This document shows positions 1-9,273 of a DNA stretch of 64,000 nt, one piece after another. The notes beneath the pieces were generated by a model, which did no database searches, was not told the DNA's origin, and saw only the letters and a program-made list of their open reading frames with translations. The stretch spans positions 62,001 to 126,000 of the forward strand of contig CAJURM010000004.1 of NCBI GenBank assembly GCA_910589025.1. The letters are read 5' to 3'. Origin of the DNA: an uncultured Odoribacter sp. Its GTDB lineage: Bacteria; Bacteroidota; Bacteroidia; Bacteroidales; Marinifilaceae. Each line of letters opens with the position of its first letter. The stretch's first letter is position 1. Position numbers and translations under genes: made by a program.

Positions 1-623
1 CGATATCCATCAGAAAAAGGTGTGTTTGAGTCAATTGGGCTAATTCTTCCAACGACGGCTTTTGAAGCATATAGTCCAATACTTCCGGACACTCCCGCTT
101 CGCAACGAATACGCCGTGATTGGTAGCTAAAGCCGGATCCGTCCAGAGACCGTAACACACGACATCAGCTTCCGGAATTTCCTGTAAAGCCTCCGTACAA
201 TGGATATAAACGTCACCGCTGGCGATTAAAGTATGAAACTTCTCCGGAGTCTGTTGTATAATTTTTTCGTAAAGAGGCACCTGTAACGAAAGCAAATCCT
301 GGTCCAGATTTTGTCCCGTTGCCCAACGGAATACCGGAATAGGCGTCAGAATCTTACCGGAAGGGGCATAAGCAGGTAACCTACGGCTTTGGCCTCCTGC
401 ATGGAGCAGGATTCTCTTGTCTTTTTTTAGCCAGTCCGAGAAAACCGGGGCTCCGTTTTCATTTTCCCTGCATTTTTCCAGCAGCCAACTGCTTCCTCCC
501 CCGGAACCTAATTTTCGGTCAATCGGGTCCGAAGTACAAAACCACTCTCCGGCCTCAGCTTTTTTTAACTTGTGAAAATAATGAACCAGATTAACCGGCA
601 AAGACAATAACTTTTTTACCATA
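1..623 (-). CDS. fkp: Bifunctional L-fucokinase / GDP-L-fucose pyrophosphorylase, N-terminal part (cut by window edge)
   Basis: Fkp is the fucose salvage enzyme of Bacteroidales: one domain phosphorylates L-fucose, the other couples fucose-1-phosphate to GTP to give cytosolic GDP-L-fucose. The reverse complement opens at 623 with MVKKLLSLPVNLVHYF and runs open to the window edge, about 207 codons. It reads FCTSDPIDRKLGSGGGSSWL, then LLHAGGQSRRLPAYAPSGK, the nucleotidyl-transfer motif, then LIASGDVYI and FLMDI, in the order I recall from Bacteroides Fkp. The C-terminal GHMP kinase part lies outside the window. It is last in the gmd-fcl-fkp series, 58 bp after fcl, so salvage and de novo routes to GDP-fucose sit together. 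The match is strong; only the missing 3' part is unseen. Confidence 0.93.
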
Positions 624-681
624 CTTTTGATACAAAAGGGACACTTACCTTATCCTGTTTTTAACTTTTTCTCTCAGACTT

Positions 682-1752
682 TTAACTTTTCCTATACCAC
701 TCATACATTTTTCTGACTCCTTCCTCAATTTCAATCCGGTGATGCCACCCCAACTGATGCAACTTACTTACATCCGTTAATTTCCGCATCGTACCGTCCG
801 GCTTGGCGGGATTGAAAAGGATTTCGCCCTTATATCCGATCTCCTTTGCAATTAAGTTGGCTAAAGCAGCGATACTCAGCTCTTTTCCTGTACCGATATT
901 GATATGGCAATTCCGCACCTCTTTCCCGTCTCCCTTCAAATCCTCAAAATTAACCTTTTCCATGATAAAAACACAGGCATCAGCCATTTCTTCACTCCAC
1001 AAAAATTCGCGCAAAGGCTGTCCCGTTCCCCAAAGCTCTACTTGTTGAGCAGTAATACCGTATTTTGCCAATACTTTTTGTATCTCATTTTCAGGTGATT
1101 TTCCGTCTATTCCTTCCACTGGACGTTGATTTAAATCTTTGCGGATGTCCGTCCAGTTTTGCTCGTACAAAAGTTGTCCCAAATGAACTTTCCGGATCAT
1201 GGCAGGTAATACGTGACTGCGCTCCAAATCAAAGTTGTCATTGGGACCATACAGGTTCGTCGGCATAACCGCAATATAATTCGTCCCGTATTGCAAATTA
1301 AAACTCTCACACATTTTCAATCCGGCAATCTTGGCAATAGCATAAGGCTCATTCGTATACTCCAAAGGAGAGGAGAGAAGGGCATCCTCCTTTATCGGTT
1401 GTGCGGCATCTCTGGGGTAAATACAAGTACTGCCCAAAAACAACAGTTTTTTTACACCGTGACGGAAACTCTCTCCAATTACATTCTGTTGGATTTGTAA
1501 ATTCCTGTATATAAAATCCGCCCGGTAAGTATTGTTTGCCATAATACCCCCTACATAAGCAGCGGCTAAAAATACATATTCCGGTTGCTCCCGATCGAAA
1601 AACTCCCGCACGGCAGCTCCGTCTAATAAATCCAACTCCCGGTGACTCTTTCCGATTAAATTCGTATACCCCTTCTCTTGCAAATTCTTCCAGATAGCGG
1701 AGCCCACCAACCCCCGGTGACCTGCTACATATATCTTACTTCCTTTCTCCAT
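682..1752 (-). CDS. fcl: GDP-L-fucose synthase (GDP-4-keto-6-deoxymannose 3,5-epimerase/4-reductase)
   Basis: Converts GDP-4-keto-6-deoxy-D-mannose to GDP-L-fucose with NADPH, in the cytosol. It is an extended short-chain dehydrogenase of 356 aa. The nucleotide-binding GHRGLVG lies at residues 11-17, and the catalytic serine, tyrosine and lysine are likely S108, Y137 (EPYAIAK) and K141. The N-terminal Rossmann half and the family motif TNLYGPND are intact. It is about 35-40 residues longer than the E. coli enzyme, with an insertion around residues 205-240 that is common in Bacteroidota forms. It starts 3 bp after gmd and is certainly co-transcribed with it. Product feeds fucosyltransferases, possibly the GT11 enzyme at 27210. 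Confidence 0.96.
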   Translation of the reverse strand: MEKGSKIYVAGHRGLVGSAIWKNLQEKGYTNLIGKSHRELDLLDGAAVREFFDREQPEYVFLAAAYVGGIMANNTYRADFIYRNLQIQQNVIGESFRHGVKKLLFLGSTCIYPRDAAQPIKEDALLSSPLEYTNEPYAIAKIAGLKMCESFNLQYGTNYIAVMPTNLYGPNDNFDLERSHVLPAMIRKVHLGQLLYEQNWTDIRKDLNQRPVEGIDGKSPENEIQKVLAKYGITAQQVELWGTGQPLREFLWSEEMADACVFIMEKVNFEDLKGDGKEVRNCHINIGTGKELSIAALANLIAKEIGYKGEILFNPAKPDGTMRKLTDVSKLHQLGWHHRIEIEEGVRKMYEWYRKS

Positions 1753-1755
1753 TTC

Positions 1756-2835
1756 TCACTCTTCTCCGCTTCTTTTATACAACTTCTTCACAAACCGCAT
1801 ATCATGCTCCACCATAATACGCACCAACTCTTCGAAAGAAGTTTTCGTCGGATTCCAGCCCAATAACGTCTTGGCTTTTGTCGGGTCGCCCAACAACTGT
1901 TCTACCTCCGTCGGACGGAAATACTTCGGGTCCACTTCCACCAGTACTTTACCCGTCTTTCGGTCGATACCTTTTTCATCCACGCCCTTCCCTTGCCACT
2001 CAATCTCAATCCCTGCCTCCTTGAATGCCAGCGTACAAAACTCGCGTACTGAATGCATCTGTCCCGTAGCGATCACAAAATCCTCCGGAGTTTCATGTTG
2101 CAGAATCAACCACATACACTCCACATAATCCCTGGCATATCCCCAATCCCGTAAAGCATCTAAATTTCCCATATACAACTTATCCTGGAATCCCTGGACA
2201 ATACGGCTCACGGCCAGTGTGATTTTCCGGGTGACAAATGTTTCCCCCCGTCGTTCACTTTCATGATTGAACAAAATACCGTTTACGGCAAATATACCGT
2301 AAGCCTCCCGGTAATTCTTGGTAATCCAGAAACCGTATTGCTTCGCCACTCCATAAGGACTGCGGGGGTAGAAAGGTGTGGTCTCCTTCTGGGGTACCTC
2401 TTGTACCAGTCCGAATAACTCCGACGTAGAAGCCTGATAAATCCGCGTCTTTTTCTCCAACCCTAAAATCCGAACCGCCTCCAGCAATCGTAACGTCCCT
2501 ACTGCATCCGCTTCTGCTGTATACTCCGGTACATCGAAACTCACCTTCACATGGCTTTGGGCTGCCAGATTGTAAATCTCATCCGGCTGCACCTGCTGGA
2601 TAATCCGCACCAGCGAACTCGAATCCGTCATATCCCCGTAATGCAGGTTTATCAGCCGCTGCTGCTTCATATCCCGCACCCACTCATCCAGATACAAATG
2701 CTCAATCCGTCCCGTATTAAACGACGACGACCGCCGCATAATCCCATGCACCTCATATCCCTTCCCGATTAAAAACTCCGCCAGAAACGACCCGTCCTGC
2801 CCGGTAATCCCCGTGATTAATGCTGTCCTTTTCAT
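1756..2835 (-). CDS. gmd: GDP-mannose 4,6-dehydratase
   Basis: First step of de novo GDP-L-fucose synthesis: GDP-D-mannose to GDP-4-keto-6-deoxymannose, NADP-dependent. At 359 aa it has the usual family length. GITGQDG at residues 9-15 binds the cofactor; TSE at 137-139 and YGVAK at 161-165 (Y161, K165) form the active site. It is the first gene of the gmd-fcl-fkp unit. A minus-strand hairpin terminator (2904-2938) separates it from the WecA-like gene upstream, so it probably has its own promoter within 2836-2903. There I see only a weak box, GATATTTG on the minus strand. Partial read-through from the polysaccharide cluster is possible. Confidence 0.97.
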   Translation of the reverse strand: MKRTALITGITGQDGSFLAEFLIGKGYEVHGIMRRSSSFNTGRIEHLYLDEWVRDMKQQRLINLHYGDMTDSSSLVRIIQQVQPDEIYNLAAQSHVKVSFDVPEYTAEADAVGTLRLLEAVRILGLEKKTRIYQASTSELFGLVQEVPQKETTPFYPRSPYGVAKQYGFWITKNYREAYGIFAVNGILFNHESERRGETFVTRKITLAVSRIVQGFQDKLYMGNLDALRDWGYARDYVECMWLILQHETPEDFVIATGQMHSVREFCTLAFKEAGIEIEWQGKGVDEKGIDRKTGKVLVEVDPKYFRPTEVEQLLGDPTKAKTLLGWNPTKTSFEELVRIMVEHDMRFVKKLYKRSGEE

Positions 2836-2903
2836 ATATAATTTCAGTTCTGTATTTTTATATCATTTTACAAATATCGTAAATAAATTTAGAATATAAA
2901 GGC

Positions 2904-2938
2904 ATAAAAAAGACATGTGATACTAAATCGCATGTCCT
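2904..2938 (-). terminator. Intrinsic terminator between cluster A and gmd
   Basis: On the minus strand the arms GACATGCGAT and ATCACATGTC pair around a 5-nt loop with one C-A mismatch, followed by a run of six or seven T. It ends the WecA-like transcript and separates polysaccharide cluster A from gmd-fcl-fkp. Confidence 0.75.
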
Positions 2939-2962
2939 TATTTATAAATATAGGAGATTGCC

Positions 2963-3913
2963 TTATTTGTTTAAATGGAGATGAAAATACCTTTTCATAA
3001 ACAGACAATACCCGATGCACAACAACAAAACAACCGCTACGAAATACCACCACCGGTAAGCGTAAAAAACAAGGTAACCCGCAAAAATTATGGCTTGCAA
3101 CAACATATAAAAAGCGGAAACCGCAGTATGCGGAATCTTCAGTTCATTCGCCATCAACTGATAAAGATGCTTGCGGTGGGGAAGACCGATATTTTCATGC
3201 AACATCAGACGGTGAACGATAGTCAGAATACTGTCCACACCGTATACTGCCAACAGGATAACATACCCCGGGTCATTGCTCTGCAAAATCAGTTTTCCCA
3301 ACAGGAACAGAATCACAAAAGCAATCCCTACCGACCCCACATCCCCGGCAAAGCATTTCGCTCTTTTCCGGAAATTGAAAACACAGAAAACCGCCACAGC
3401 AATCAGCATCACCCACAACAACTGCGATTCCACAAAGCCGAAGCGGTACTCGTTCACATAAGCCAAAGCTCCCAATACCACCAGACTGTATCCTCCCGTA
3501 ATCCCATTGATACCGTCCATAAAATTATAGGCATTGATAATTCCCGTACATACCACTAACGCCACAGGAATATACCACCAGGGCAGTCCGCCCATACCTA
3601 ACTGGTAAAACAGCAACGCCATAGCCGTAAAATGCACCAATAGGCGTACCTTTTGCGACACCGACCGCACATCATCCGTAAAACTCACAGCAGTAATCAG
3701 CGTCAGTCCTGCCATGAACCAGGGATATTCAAATCCATTGCCGATAAAATACAACAATGCGCCGAAATAAAAGACAATGCCGCCTCCCCGTAATGTGATA
3801 CGCGTATGCGAACTCCTTTCATTCGGTCGGTCGATAATATTAAACCGGTCAGCCAGGCGGAAATAACCCATCTCCGCCACCAGCAGCAAAAGAAAAACAA
3901 TCAGATAATACAT
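2963..3913 (-). CDS. WecA/MraY-like undecaprenyl-phosphate sugar-1-phosphate transferase (copy A)
   Basis: Integral membrane enzyme that starts repeat-unit assembly by moving an N-acetylhexosamine-1-phosphate from a UDP-sugar to undecaprenyl phosphate. It is 316 aa and almost entirely hydrophobic, with about 9-11 membrane segments. Family motifs are present: the Asp pair at D80-D81 (FTDDVRS), NAYNFMDGING at 127-137, FAGDVGSVG in the next cytosolic loop and PHRKHLYQLM near the C-terminus. It is the last gene of cluster A and follows an SDR gene by 6 bp, a pairing known for WbpL-type enzymes that use UDP-FucNAc or UDP-QuiNAc. The protein is identical to that at 36673-37623 over the first 312 residues; only the last four differ (HLNK against HKVK). 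Confidence 0.9.
   Translation of the reverse strand: MYYLIVFLLLLVAEMGYFRLADRFNIIDRPNERSSHTRITLRGGGIVFYFGALLYFIGNGFEYPWFMAGLTLITAVSFTDDVRSVSQKVRLLVHFTAMALLFYQLGMGGLPWWYIPVALVVCTGIINAYNFMDGINGITGGYSLVVLGALAYVNEYRFGFVESQLLWVMLIAVAVFCVFNFRKRAKCFAGDVGSVGIAFVILFLLGKLILQSNDPGYVILLAVYGVDSILTIVHRLMLHENIGLPHRKHLYQLMANELKIPHTAVSAFYMLLQAIIFAGYLVFYAYRWWYFVAVVLLLCIGYCLFMKRYFHLHLNK
2975..3913 (-). repeat. Inverted repeat IR-A, 939 bp (partner 36673-37611)
   Basis: This stretch equals the reverse complement of 36673-37611 wherever I compared it by eye, including both ends. Translations of other reading frames through the two copies are also identical, so synonymous differences are excluded over most of the length. 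Identity begins exactly at the ATG of the WecA-like gene and stops 12 bp before the stop codon. Upstream and downstream flanks are unrelated. Confidence 0.93.
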
Positions 3914-3919
3914 GGAAGA

Positions 3920-4816
3920 TTAGCGGATTTTAAAACATTCCGTGACATTCAGAGGAGCCCAGCCTAACTCCCGTTTGGCTTTTTCATTACTGAAAGTCAG
4001 TGATTTTGTAATCTTCTTTAATTTCAAAGAATTGAACGGAACTTTGCTCCCTAAACAATCTCCGGTCAAGGCCATACATTTGGCAAGCCTGTAAGGAATA
4101 TTGTGAGGAAGCGGCTTTCTCAATTGTTTGGCAATTAGTTGTTCTAACTCATGAAACGTTGGCTGGCTGTCATCACAAACATTATAAATACCTCCTTTTT
4201 TTGTCAGTAAAGGCACCAATCGGGCAATATCTTCTACCATCAACACACTTTTCCGTACCTTCCCGCCTCCGATACTAAAATACTTACCTGATTCAATGCC
4301 TTTAATCATTGCCCCCAAATTGCCGGGAGGATTCGGTCCGGCAATTAGGGAAGGACGAAGAATACCCAATATTACATTGTGATTGTGACACCACTCTTGT
4401 AAATATTCTTCTGCCATCCGCTTGCTTACAGCGTATGGGGTCGTACCGTTCAACGGATGTTCTTCTGTAATATTTTCACCGTATTCACATCCATATACGG
4501 CAACCGTTGAAATAAAAATAAATGCTTTCGGAATCCCGCTTTTTTCCAATGCCCGACATAAGTGGACAGTTCCTTGATAATTAATATCAAAAAAGGCCTT
4601 TTTTTCAGCATCTGTTTTAGGTACAACATGGGCTTTCCCGGCAGCGTGAAGAACGACTTCATATTCTTCATGTAAGTCCGGAACTTCTTGCGCAAGATTA
4701 GCGGTATAATCGTCTTCTGTACTCAGACCGACAGTATGAATCTCGTACATCCTCTGCAAAAGAGGGTATACATTATTACCCAGGAACCCGGAAGCTCCCG
4801 TAAATAAAAGTTTCAT
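3920..4816 (-). CDS. NAD-dependent epimerase/dehydratase (probable nucleotide-sugar 4-ketoreductase)
   Basis: Cytosolic extended SDR of 298 aa. GASGFLGNN near residues 7-15 is the nucleotide-binding loop; HAAGKAH, FISTVAVYG and PYAVSKRMAEEY supply the catalytic S/T, Tyr and Lys. Substrate cannot be read from sequence. Its position 6 bp upstream of a WecA/WbpL-like transferase suggests reduction of UDP-4-keto-6-deoxy-GlcNAc to UDP-QuiNAc or UDP-FucNAc, the lipid-linked first sugar. The 4,6-dehydratase that would supply the keto sugar is not in the window. The other WecA-like copy also follows an SDR (35646), but those two SDRs are clearly diverged. A 91-bp gap separates it from the flavoprotein gene upstream. 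Confidence 0.8.
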   Translation of the reverse strand: MKLLFTGASGFLGNNVYPLLQRMYEIHTVGLSTEDDYTANLAQEVPDLHEEYEVVLHAAGKAHVVPKTDAEKKAFFDINYQGTVHLCRALEKSGIPKAFIFISTVAVYGCEYGENITEEHPLNGTTPYAVSKRMAEEYLQEWCHNHNVILGILRPSLIAGPNPPGNLGAMIKGIESGKYFSIGGGKVRKSVLMVEDIARLVPLLTKKGGIYNVCDDSQPTFHELEQLIAKQLRKPLPHNIPYRLAKCMALTGDCLGSKVPFNSLKLKKITKSLTFSNEKAKRELGWAPLNVTECFKIR

Positions 4817-4907
4817 GAATATGTAGGTAGAAAAATTATTGAATAAAATTTAGGAGATAAGAAAGACTGAAAGAAAGAAGAGTCAGATGATAATAAATAC
4901 TTGGTAT

Positions 4908-6167
4908 TTAAATGTTAAATTGACATCTGTTATTGTTACCGATTCTTTTTGCCAAACTTTGAGCTTCAATGATATTGTCTTCAATAGAACAATAGGTCCA
5001 GCTTCCATACCGGCCGATAGAATAAATGTCATTTTTTGCCAACAAATTCTTATAACGTTCTACAGCCTCCATACTTTTTTTATTGATATGCACATAGGCG
5101 GGATTCATCAATACAGTTTCATAATCAACCAGCTTTTGTGTGGTAACGATTCCCATTTTTCTTAGCCCCTCCAGCACTTGCTCCAGGTAAAGCCCCTCTT
5201 TTATCAGATTTTGATTTTCGGGGAAACCTATTTCAACGTATAAGGACATCCGGTTTGTGTCCATGATATTATCATAGTAGCCAACCCGGTAAAATATAAA
5301 TTCTTTATCAGGAACATATATCCAACTATTCACATGATCATTTCCTTTTGAATCAAATCCTAAATTGAAAACTAACACCTTATTACAAGAAAATTCATCA
5401 GAATAATTCATTTCGCATTTATCCAGTAATTTCGGAAAAGGTAAACTGGAAATGAGATGGTCATATTTGATTTCTCTTTGATCGGTAAAAGCAATCTTTT
5501 TTCTGATATCAATACGTTCTAATTTTTCATTCAAAAACAATTTTTTACAATCTATATTCTGTAATAACGAATTGACATATTCAATGGCACCTCCGCGCGG
5601 ATAAGTAAAATGACTATTGTAAGAAGAATTATTCTGGGAATGAAAATTCAAAATAATCTCCTCTTTATTTGCTTTAGGAAAGAAACGTCCCATAGCATCC
5701 ATATCCAGGATATCCAAATCACAGGCATATAATTTTTCATTATAAGGAATAAGAAATTTTTCTGCAATGGATTTTCCTAAATTGGCATATACCATGCCTT
5801 TAAAAGTTGAATAAGCATGTGCTTCAGTAGCAAATAAATCATACAAACATTCGATTAATTCTTCTTTATCCAGTTGATGAATATTCTTTTGAAAAGGAAA
5901 GTCGATATATTTCCCCTTGTAATAAATCTGTGTATGCTTCTCAACTGATAATAAGGAGGCTGAAGGAATGTTTTTACAAACAAACCGTTCTAAATCTGGA
6001 TACTGAAAATGGAAGAAATGTCCGGAATAATCCCAAATAAATCCGTTTCTTTTAATTGTCCGGCAATATCCTCCCGCTTCATTTTCTTTTTCAATAATCA
6101 GAAAATCATTTGGGGTAAAATTCGCATAACTAATACCGGAAATACCTGCACCAATAATTAAATCCAT
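4908..6167 (-). CDS. UDP-galactopyranose mutase-like FAD/NAD(P)-binding protein
   Basis: Flavoprotein of 419 aa with an N-terminal dinucleotide fold: GAGISGISYANF at residues 6-17, a FAD-ribose acidic residue in IIEKENEAGGYCRT, and WDYSGHFFHF, which resembles the substrate-loop histidines of UDP-galactopyranose mutase and protoporphyrinogen-oxidase-like amine oxidases. It is longer and more divergent than classical Glf (about 370-390 aa), so galactofuranose formation is only one possibility. It lies 3 bp after the GT2 gene at 6171 in the cluster A operon, which suggests it makes or modifies a nucleotide sugar for this glycan. Confidence 0.7.
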   Translation of the reverse strand: MDLIIGAGISGISYANFTPNDFLIIEKENEAGGYCRTIKRNGFIWDYSGHFFHFQYPDLERFVCKNIPSASLLSVEKHTQIYYKGKYIDFPFQKNIHQLDKEELIECLYDLFATEAHAYSTFKGMVYANLGKSIAEKFLIPYNEKLYACDLDILDMDAMGRFFPKANKEEIILNFHSQNNSSYNSHFTYPRGGAIEYVNSLLQNIDCKKLFLNEKLERIDIRKKIAFTDQREIKYDHLISSLPFPKLLDKCEMNYSDEFSCNKVLVFNLGFDSKGNDHVNSWIYVPDKEFIFYRVGYYDNIMDTNRMSLYVEIGFPENQNLIKEGLYLEQVLEGLRKMGIVTTQKLVDYETVLMNPAYVHINKKSMEAVERYKNLLAKNDIYSIGRYGSWTYCSIEDNIIEAQSLAKRIGNNNRCQFNI

Positions 6168-6170
6168 AAC

Positions 6171-6926
6171 TTATCTGTATCTTTTAATTCCACTGATTCC
6201 CCACCGCATTGTATAATAAAGAGACTTGAAAAGACTTAATCCTAAATAATTGCGATAAAATAGAAATGTGGGTTTAATTAATTTTCTTTTATTTCCAGTC
6301 GTACTCGATTGATACACCCGATAGGAGCCTAAAATATTTTTATTCCCTAATGCATAAGGAATCTTTTTCAATATGGCCAACCAATAAGCAAAATCATCCC
6401 GCATACTTTTCAATGATTCGTCAAAAAGAGGAATCCCCACGATAGAAGTATCATACATGGCAGTTAAACAGGATATGGAATTTGTTTTCAGCAAATCGTT
6501 ATATGTCAGTTTATCAGGAACGATGACAGGACGGAATATTTCATCGTCGTTTTGGTTTATTTTTTTATAAGAAGCATATACCAGACCTACTCCGGTATTC
6601 CGGAGAAAATTCACTTGTTGGGAAAGCATCTCCGGCATCCATATATCATCGGAATCTAAAAAACAGATATATCTTCCTTGAGCATGTTTTAATGCCATAT
6701 TGCGGGCGGAAGCAGAACCGCCGTTCTTTTTTTTGAACAAACGTATTCGTGTGTCCTGCATGGAGTAATTTTCAACAATTTCGGCACTGTTATCCTTGGA
6801 ACCGTCGTCCACAATAAGCATCTCCCAGTTTTTATAATCTTGCTTTAAAACGGCATCTATCGTTTTCGACACATATTCAGCCCCGTTATATATGGGCGTG
6901 ATTATAGACACTAATTCTGATTCCAT
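6171..6926 (-). CDS. Glycosyltransferase family 2
   Basis: Inverting GT-A enzyme of 251 aa acting at the cytosolic membrane face on the growing lipid-linked repeat unit. IITPIYNGAEYVSKTIDAVL at the N-terminus and VDDGSKDNSAEIV bind the nucleotide; the metal-binding DxD is in CFLDSDDIW near residue 94, preceded by GGSASARNMAL. Donor and acceptor are not predictable. The C-terminal 60 residues are basic and probably membrane-associated. It follows the GT4 gene by 6 bp. Confidence 0.88.
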   Translation of the reverse strand: MESELVSIITPIYNGAEYVSKTIDAVLKQDYKNWEMLIVDDGSKDNSAEIVENYSMQDTRIRLFKKKNGGSASARNMALKHAQGRYICFLDSDDIWMPEMLSQQVNFLRNTGVGLVYASYKKINQNDDEIFRPVIVPDKLTYNDLLKTNSISCLTAMYDTSIVGIPLFDESLKSMRDDFAYWLAILKKIPYALGNKNILGSYRVYQSSTTGNKRKLIKPTFLFYRNYLGLSLFKSLYYTMRWGISGIKRYR

Positions 6927-6932
6927 ATAGTC

Positions 6933-7994
6933 TTAATTATAATAAACCCTCAAGTAATTGTCGGTAGTTTTTTCTATTGAAAAGTCTAAAACCTTAGTGT
7001 AGGCTTTTTGGGACAATTCAGATGATAATTCAGAAGAATTCAATATTTCACTTATTTTATTTGCCAAATCTTGTTCATTCTTATGTTGATATAATAATCC
7101 GATATCTTTGACTAAATTACTTACTCCGGGAACATTTGATGCTACAATAGGTTTGCTTGCTGCCATGTATTCCAATACTGAAATCGGAAATCCTTCATAA
7201 CAGGTTGCTAAAAGACATATATCGGCCATATTCAAAAGTGAAGCTATATTGTTTTGCTGGCCCCAGAATAATACTCTGTTATTTAAAGAAAGATCTGAAA
7301 CTAAACTTTTACATGCCTCCATTGTTTCTCCGCTACCAATAAAAGCCAATACTACATTCTTGGGCAATAGTGTCATGGCTTTAATTGCCGTTGCATGATC
7401 TTTTGCTTCATAAAAGCGGGCGACCATAATTACTAATTTTTGCAATGCTGAAATACCGAAATTCTCTCGACGAGCGGAAGACTGTTGACTTTTATTTAAA
7501 TGAATGCCATTGTAAATGGTAATGCAATTTTTATTGATCCAAGAAGATAAATTACGAGTAGCCAAGTCACTGATTGTGATGATTTTATTATATCTGCTGT
7601 ACATAAATTTTTCAATAATCCTAAAAAAACTGCGATTACGTCTTCGGTTGCTAATGCTGTGTTCGGTCGTTACAAAAACTTTTCTCTTTCTCCCTAAAAA
7701 GGAAATCCAAGCGACATAATATTGGCAGGGAAACAAATGGGAATGAATCACCTGATAATTTTTAGAAAGTTTCCATAGAAAAAATAAATTGAAAATATTA
7801 TACAGTGAATTGAATGGAGCAGTATAAACTTGTATTCCTTTTTCTTCAAACAGGCTATGTAATTTGTTTTTTTTACGGTCCATTACCATAACAGACACCA
7901 CATGCCCCCGTTTTTTTATTGCCGGTAATAAATCTAATAAAAAAGATTCAACACCTCCCTGTTCCAATGTGTTTGTAACATGCAGTATTTTCAT
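6933..7994 (-). CDS. Glycosyltransferase family 4 (GT-B fold)
   Basis: Retaining glycosyltransferase of 353 aa. The N-terminal half starts HVTNTLEQGGVESFLLDLLP with the glycine-rich acceptor loop. The C-terminal donor domain has LVIMVARFYEAKDHATAIKA, and EGFPISVLEYMAASKPIVA carries the E-x7-E pattern of GT4 enzymes. The start overlaps the polymerase gene upstream by 47 bp, which implies translational coupling. Sugar specificity is unknown. Confidence 0.88.
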   Translation of the reverse strand: MKILHVTNTLEQGGVESFLLDLLPAIKKRGHVVSVMVMDRKKNKLHSLFEEKGIQVYTAPFNSLYNIFNLFFLWKLSKNYQVIHSHLFPCQYYVAWISFLGRKRKVFVTTEHSISNRRRNRSFFRIIEKFMYSRYNKIITISDLATRNLSSWINKNCITIYNGIHLNKSQQSSARRENFGISALQKLVIMVARFYEAKDHATAIKAMTLLPKNVVLAFIGSGETMEACKSLVSDLSLNNRVLFWGQQNNIASLLNMADICLLATCYEGFPISVLEYMAASKPIVASNVPGVSNLVKDIGLLYQHKNEQDLANKISEILNSSELSSELSQKAYTKVLDFSIEKTTDNYLRVYYN

Positions 7995-9264
7995 AAAAAC
8001 ACTTATTTCTCAAAAATTCTATGACACAAAACAAGAGCAAGCCGTATGCACAAAATTTAGTTAAATGAATGGGATAATAAGCGAACCACCTGGGAATCAT
8101 GGATATAAATAATATGGAATAAAAAGAGAGATATTTGTTTTTCGGACAGGATATGGAAGAAAATATTTTTCCGCAAAAAAATGCCAGTAAAATGACTCCC
8201 AAATACCCGAGAAAAACAAAATAATAAATAGGGGCCAAGCCTCCTCCTCCGCTATTATATATATTTGTTTTATATGAGGCTAACACTCCTATATCCGGAA
8301 CGATAGAAGACGGAACAAATATTAATCCAGTAAATGAAAAAAAGGCATTTATTCTATCGATAACGTCCAAATAGCCATTTTCTATCAAAAAAAACATTCT
8401 TGAAGAAGCATAAAAAACGTCGCCTTCATTTGATTCAAGATAATCCCGGTTTTCAAAAGAAAGAATTTTTTCCCAATCTATATGTCCCGTTAATATAAAA
8501 TCGATATTGCTACGTAATAAACCGAACAAACTGATCAGACAGAATGCAGCTACTATCAGCAACATGTGTACTCGCAAGGAAAATTTATATCGGGTCACAC
8601 AATATATCAGAAGAATTCCGACTTCTACGGTTTCAATCCGCCCACCATACAAAAGATTTTTGATGATGTATAAAAACACTAGACTATAAAAAATAATCTT
8701 TTGAAAACGGATTCCGGATGAGTATAAATACATCAATAAAATGAATATTATAAAGTATTCATTCAGGTTTGAATTTTGAGTTTCTGTTGCACCATATCCT
8801 CCTTCTAAGATAGTTTGTCCTCTTTTACCCAATAGCATGATAAGAAATGCAACAACAGCACTAACGCCCCACACAATTCGGTCTGCTCCTATTTTTATTG
8901 AAGGGATTTTTGTTTGTCGTTGAAAATTACAAAAATAGGCAAGAAATATCTGAAATAACAATAAAATCATTGTGGCTTCAAAAAAATGGCTGACAGAGCA
9001 ATCTGCTGCACGTAAAGAAGGATACATGTGTAAATAAAATACATAGTAAGGAATTGTAGCATACATGCCCATGAAAATGAATCCGATAATCAGAATTATA
9101 TTCCGGGCGGAATAAGCCCTGTAAATCAGCAAACCATTTATAACTAACAATAAAAGCGCAGCAATTTTTCCCAAAATGTCATAAAATTCCAATAATGATA
9201 CCAATTTTAATATCATCCATAAGAAAAATAGAAATACGTATATTTGCTTGTTTTCAATTTTCAT
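7948..9264 (-). CDS. wzy: Oligosaccharide repeat-unit polymerase (Wzy-like)
   Basis: Multi-spanning inner-membrane protein of 438 aa with about 10-12 hydrophobic segments and a large loop around residues 255-320, the topology of O-antigen/capsule polymerases. Wzy sequences are poorly conserved, so the call rests on topology, size and location between glycosyltransferases in an operon that starts with a flippase. NLLYGGRIETVEVG and LLRSN are typical of EpsG/Wzy-like proteins. It would join flipped repeat units in the periplasm. The 3' end overlaps the GT4 gene. Confidence 0.72.
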   Translation of the reverse strand: MKIENKQIYVFLFFLWMILKLVSLLEFYDILGKIAALLLLVINGLLIYRAYSARNIILIIGFIFMGMYATIPYYVFYLHMYPSLRAADCSVSHFFEATMILLLFQIFLAYFCNFQRQTKIPSIKIGADRIVWGVSAVVAFLIMLLGKRGQTILEGGYGATETQNSNLNEYFIIFILLMYLYSSGIRFQKIIFYSLVFLYIIKNLLYGGRIETVEVGILLIYCVTRYKFSLRVHMLLIVAAFCLISLFGLLRSNIDFILTGHIDWEKILSFENRDYLESNEGDVFYASSRMFFLIENGYLDVIDRINAFFSFTGLIFVPSSIVPDIGVLASYKTNIYNSGGGGLAPIYYFVFLGYLGVILLAFFCGKIFSSISCPKNKYLSFYSILFISMIPRWFAYYPIHLTKFCAYGLLLFCVIEFLRNKCFYENTACYKHIGTGRC

Positions 9265-9273
9265 AACAACGCA

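Noticed and set aside
2975..3559. 194-codon frame antisense to the WecA-like gene, repeated at 37027-37641
   Set aside because: Shadow of the coding strand; useful only as evidence that the two repeat copies are identical at the DNA level.
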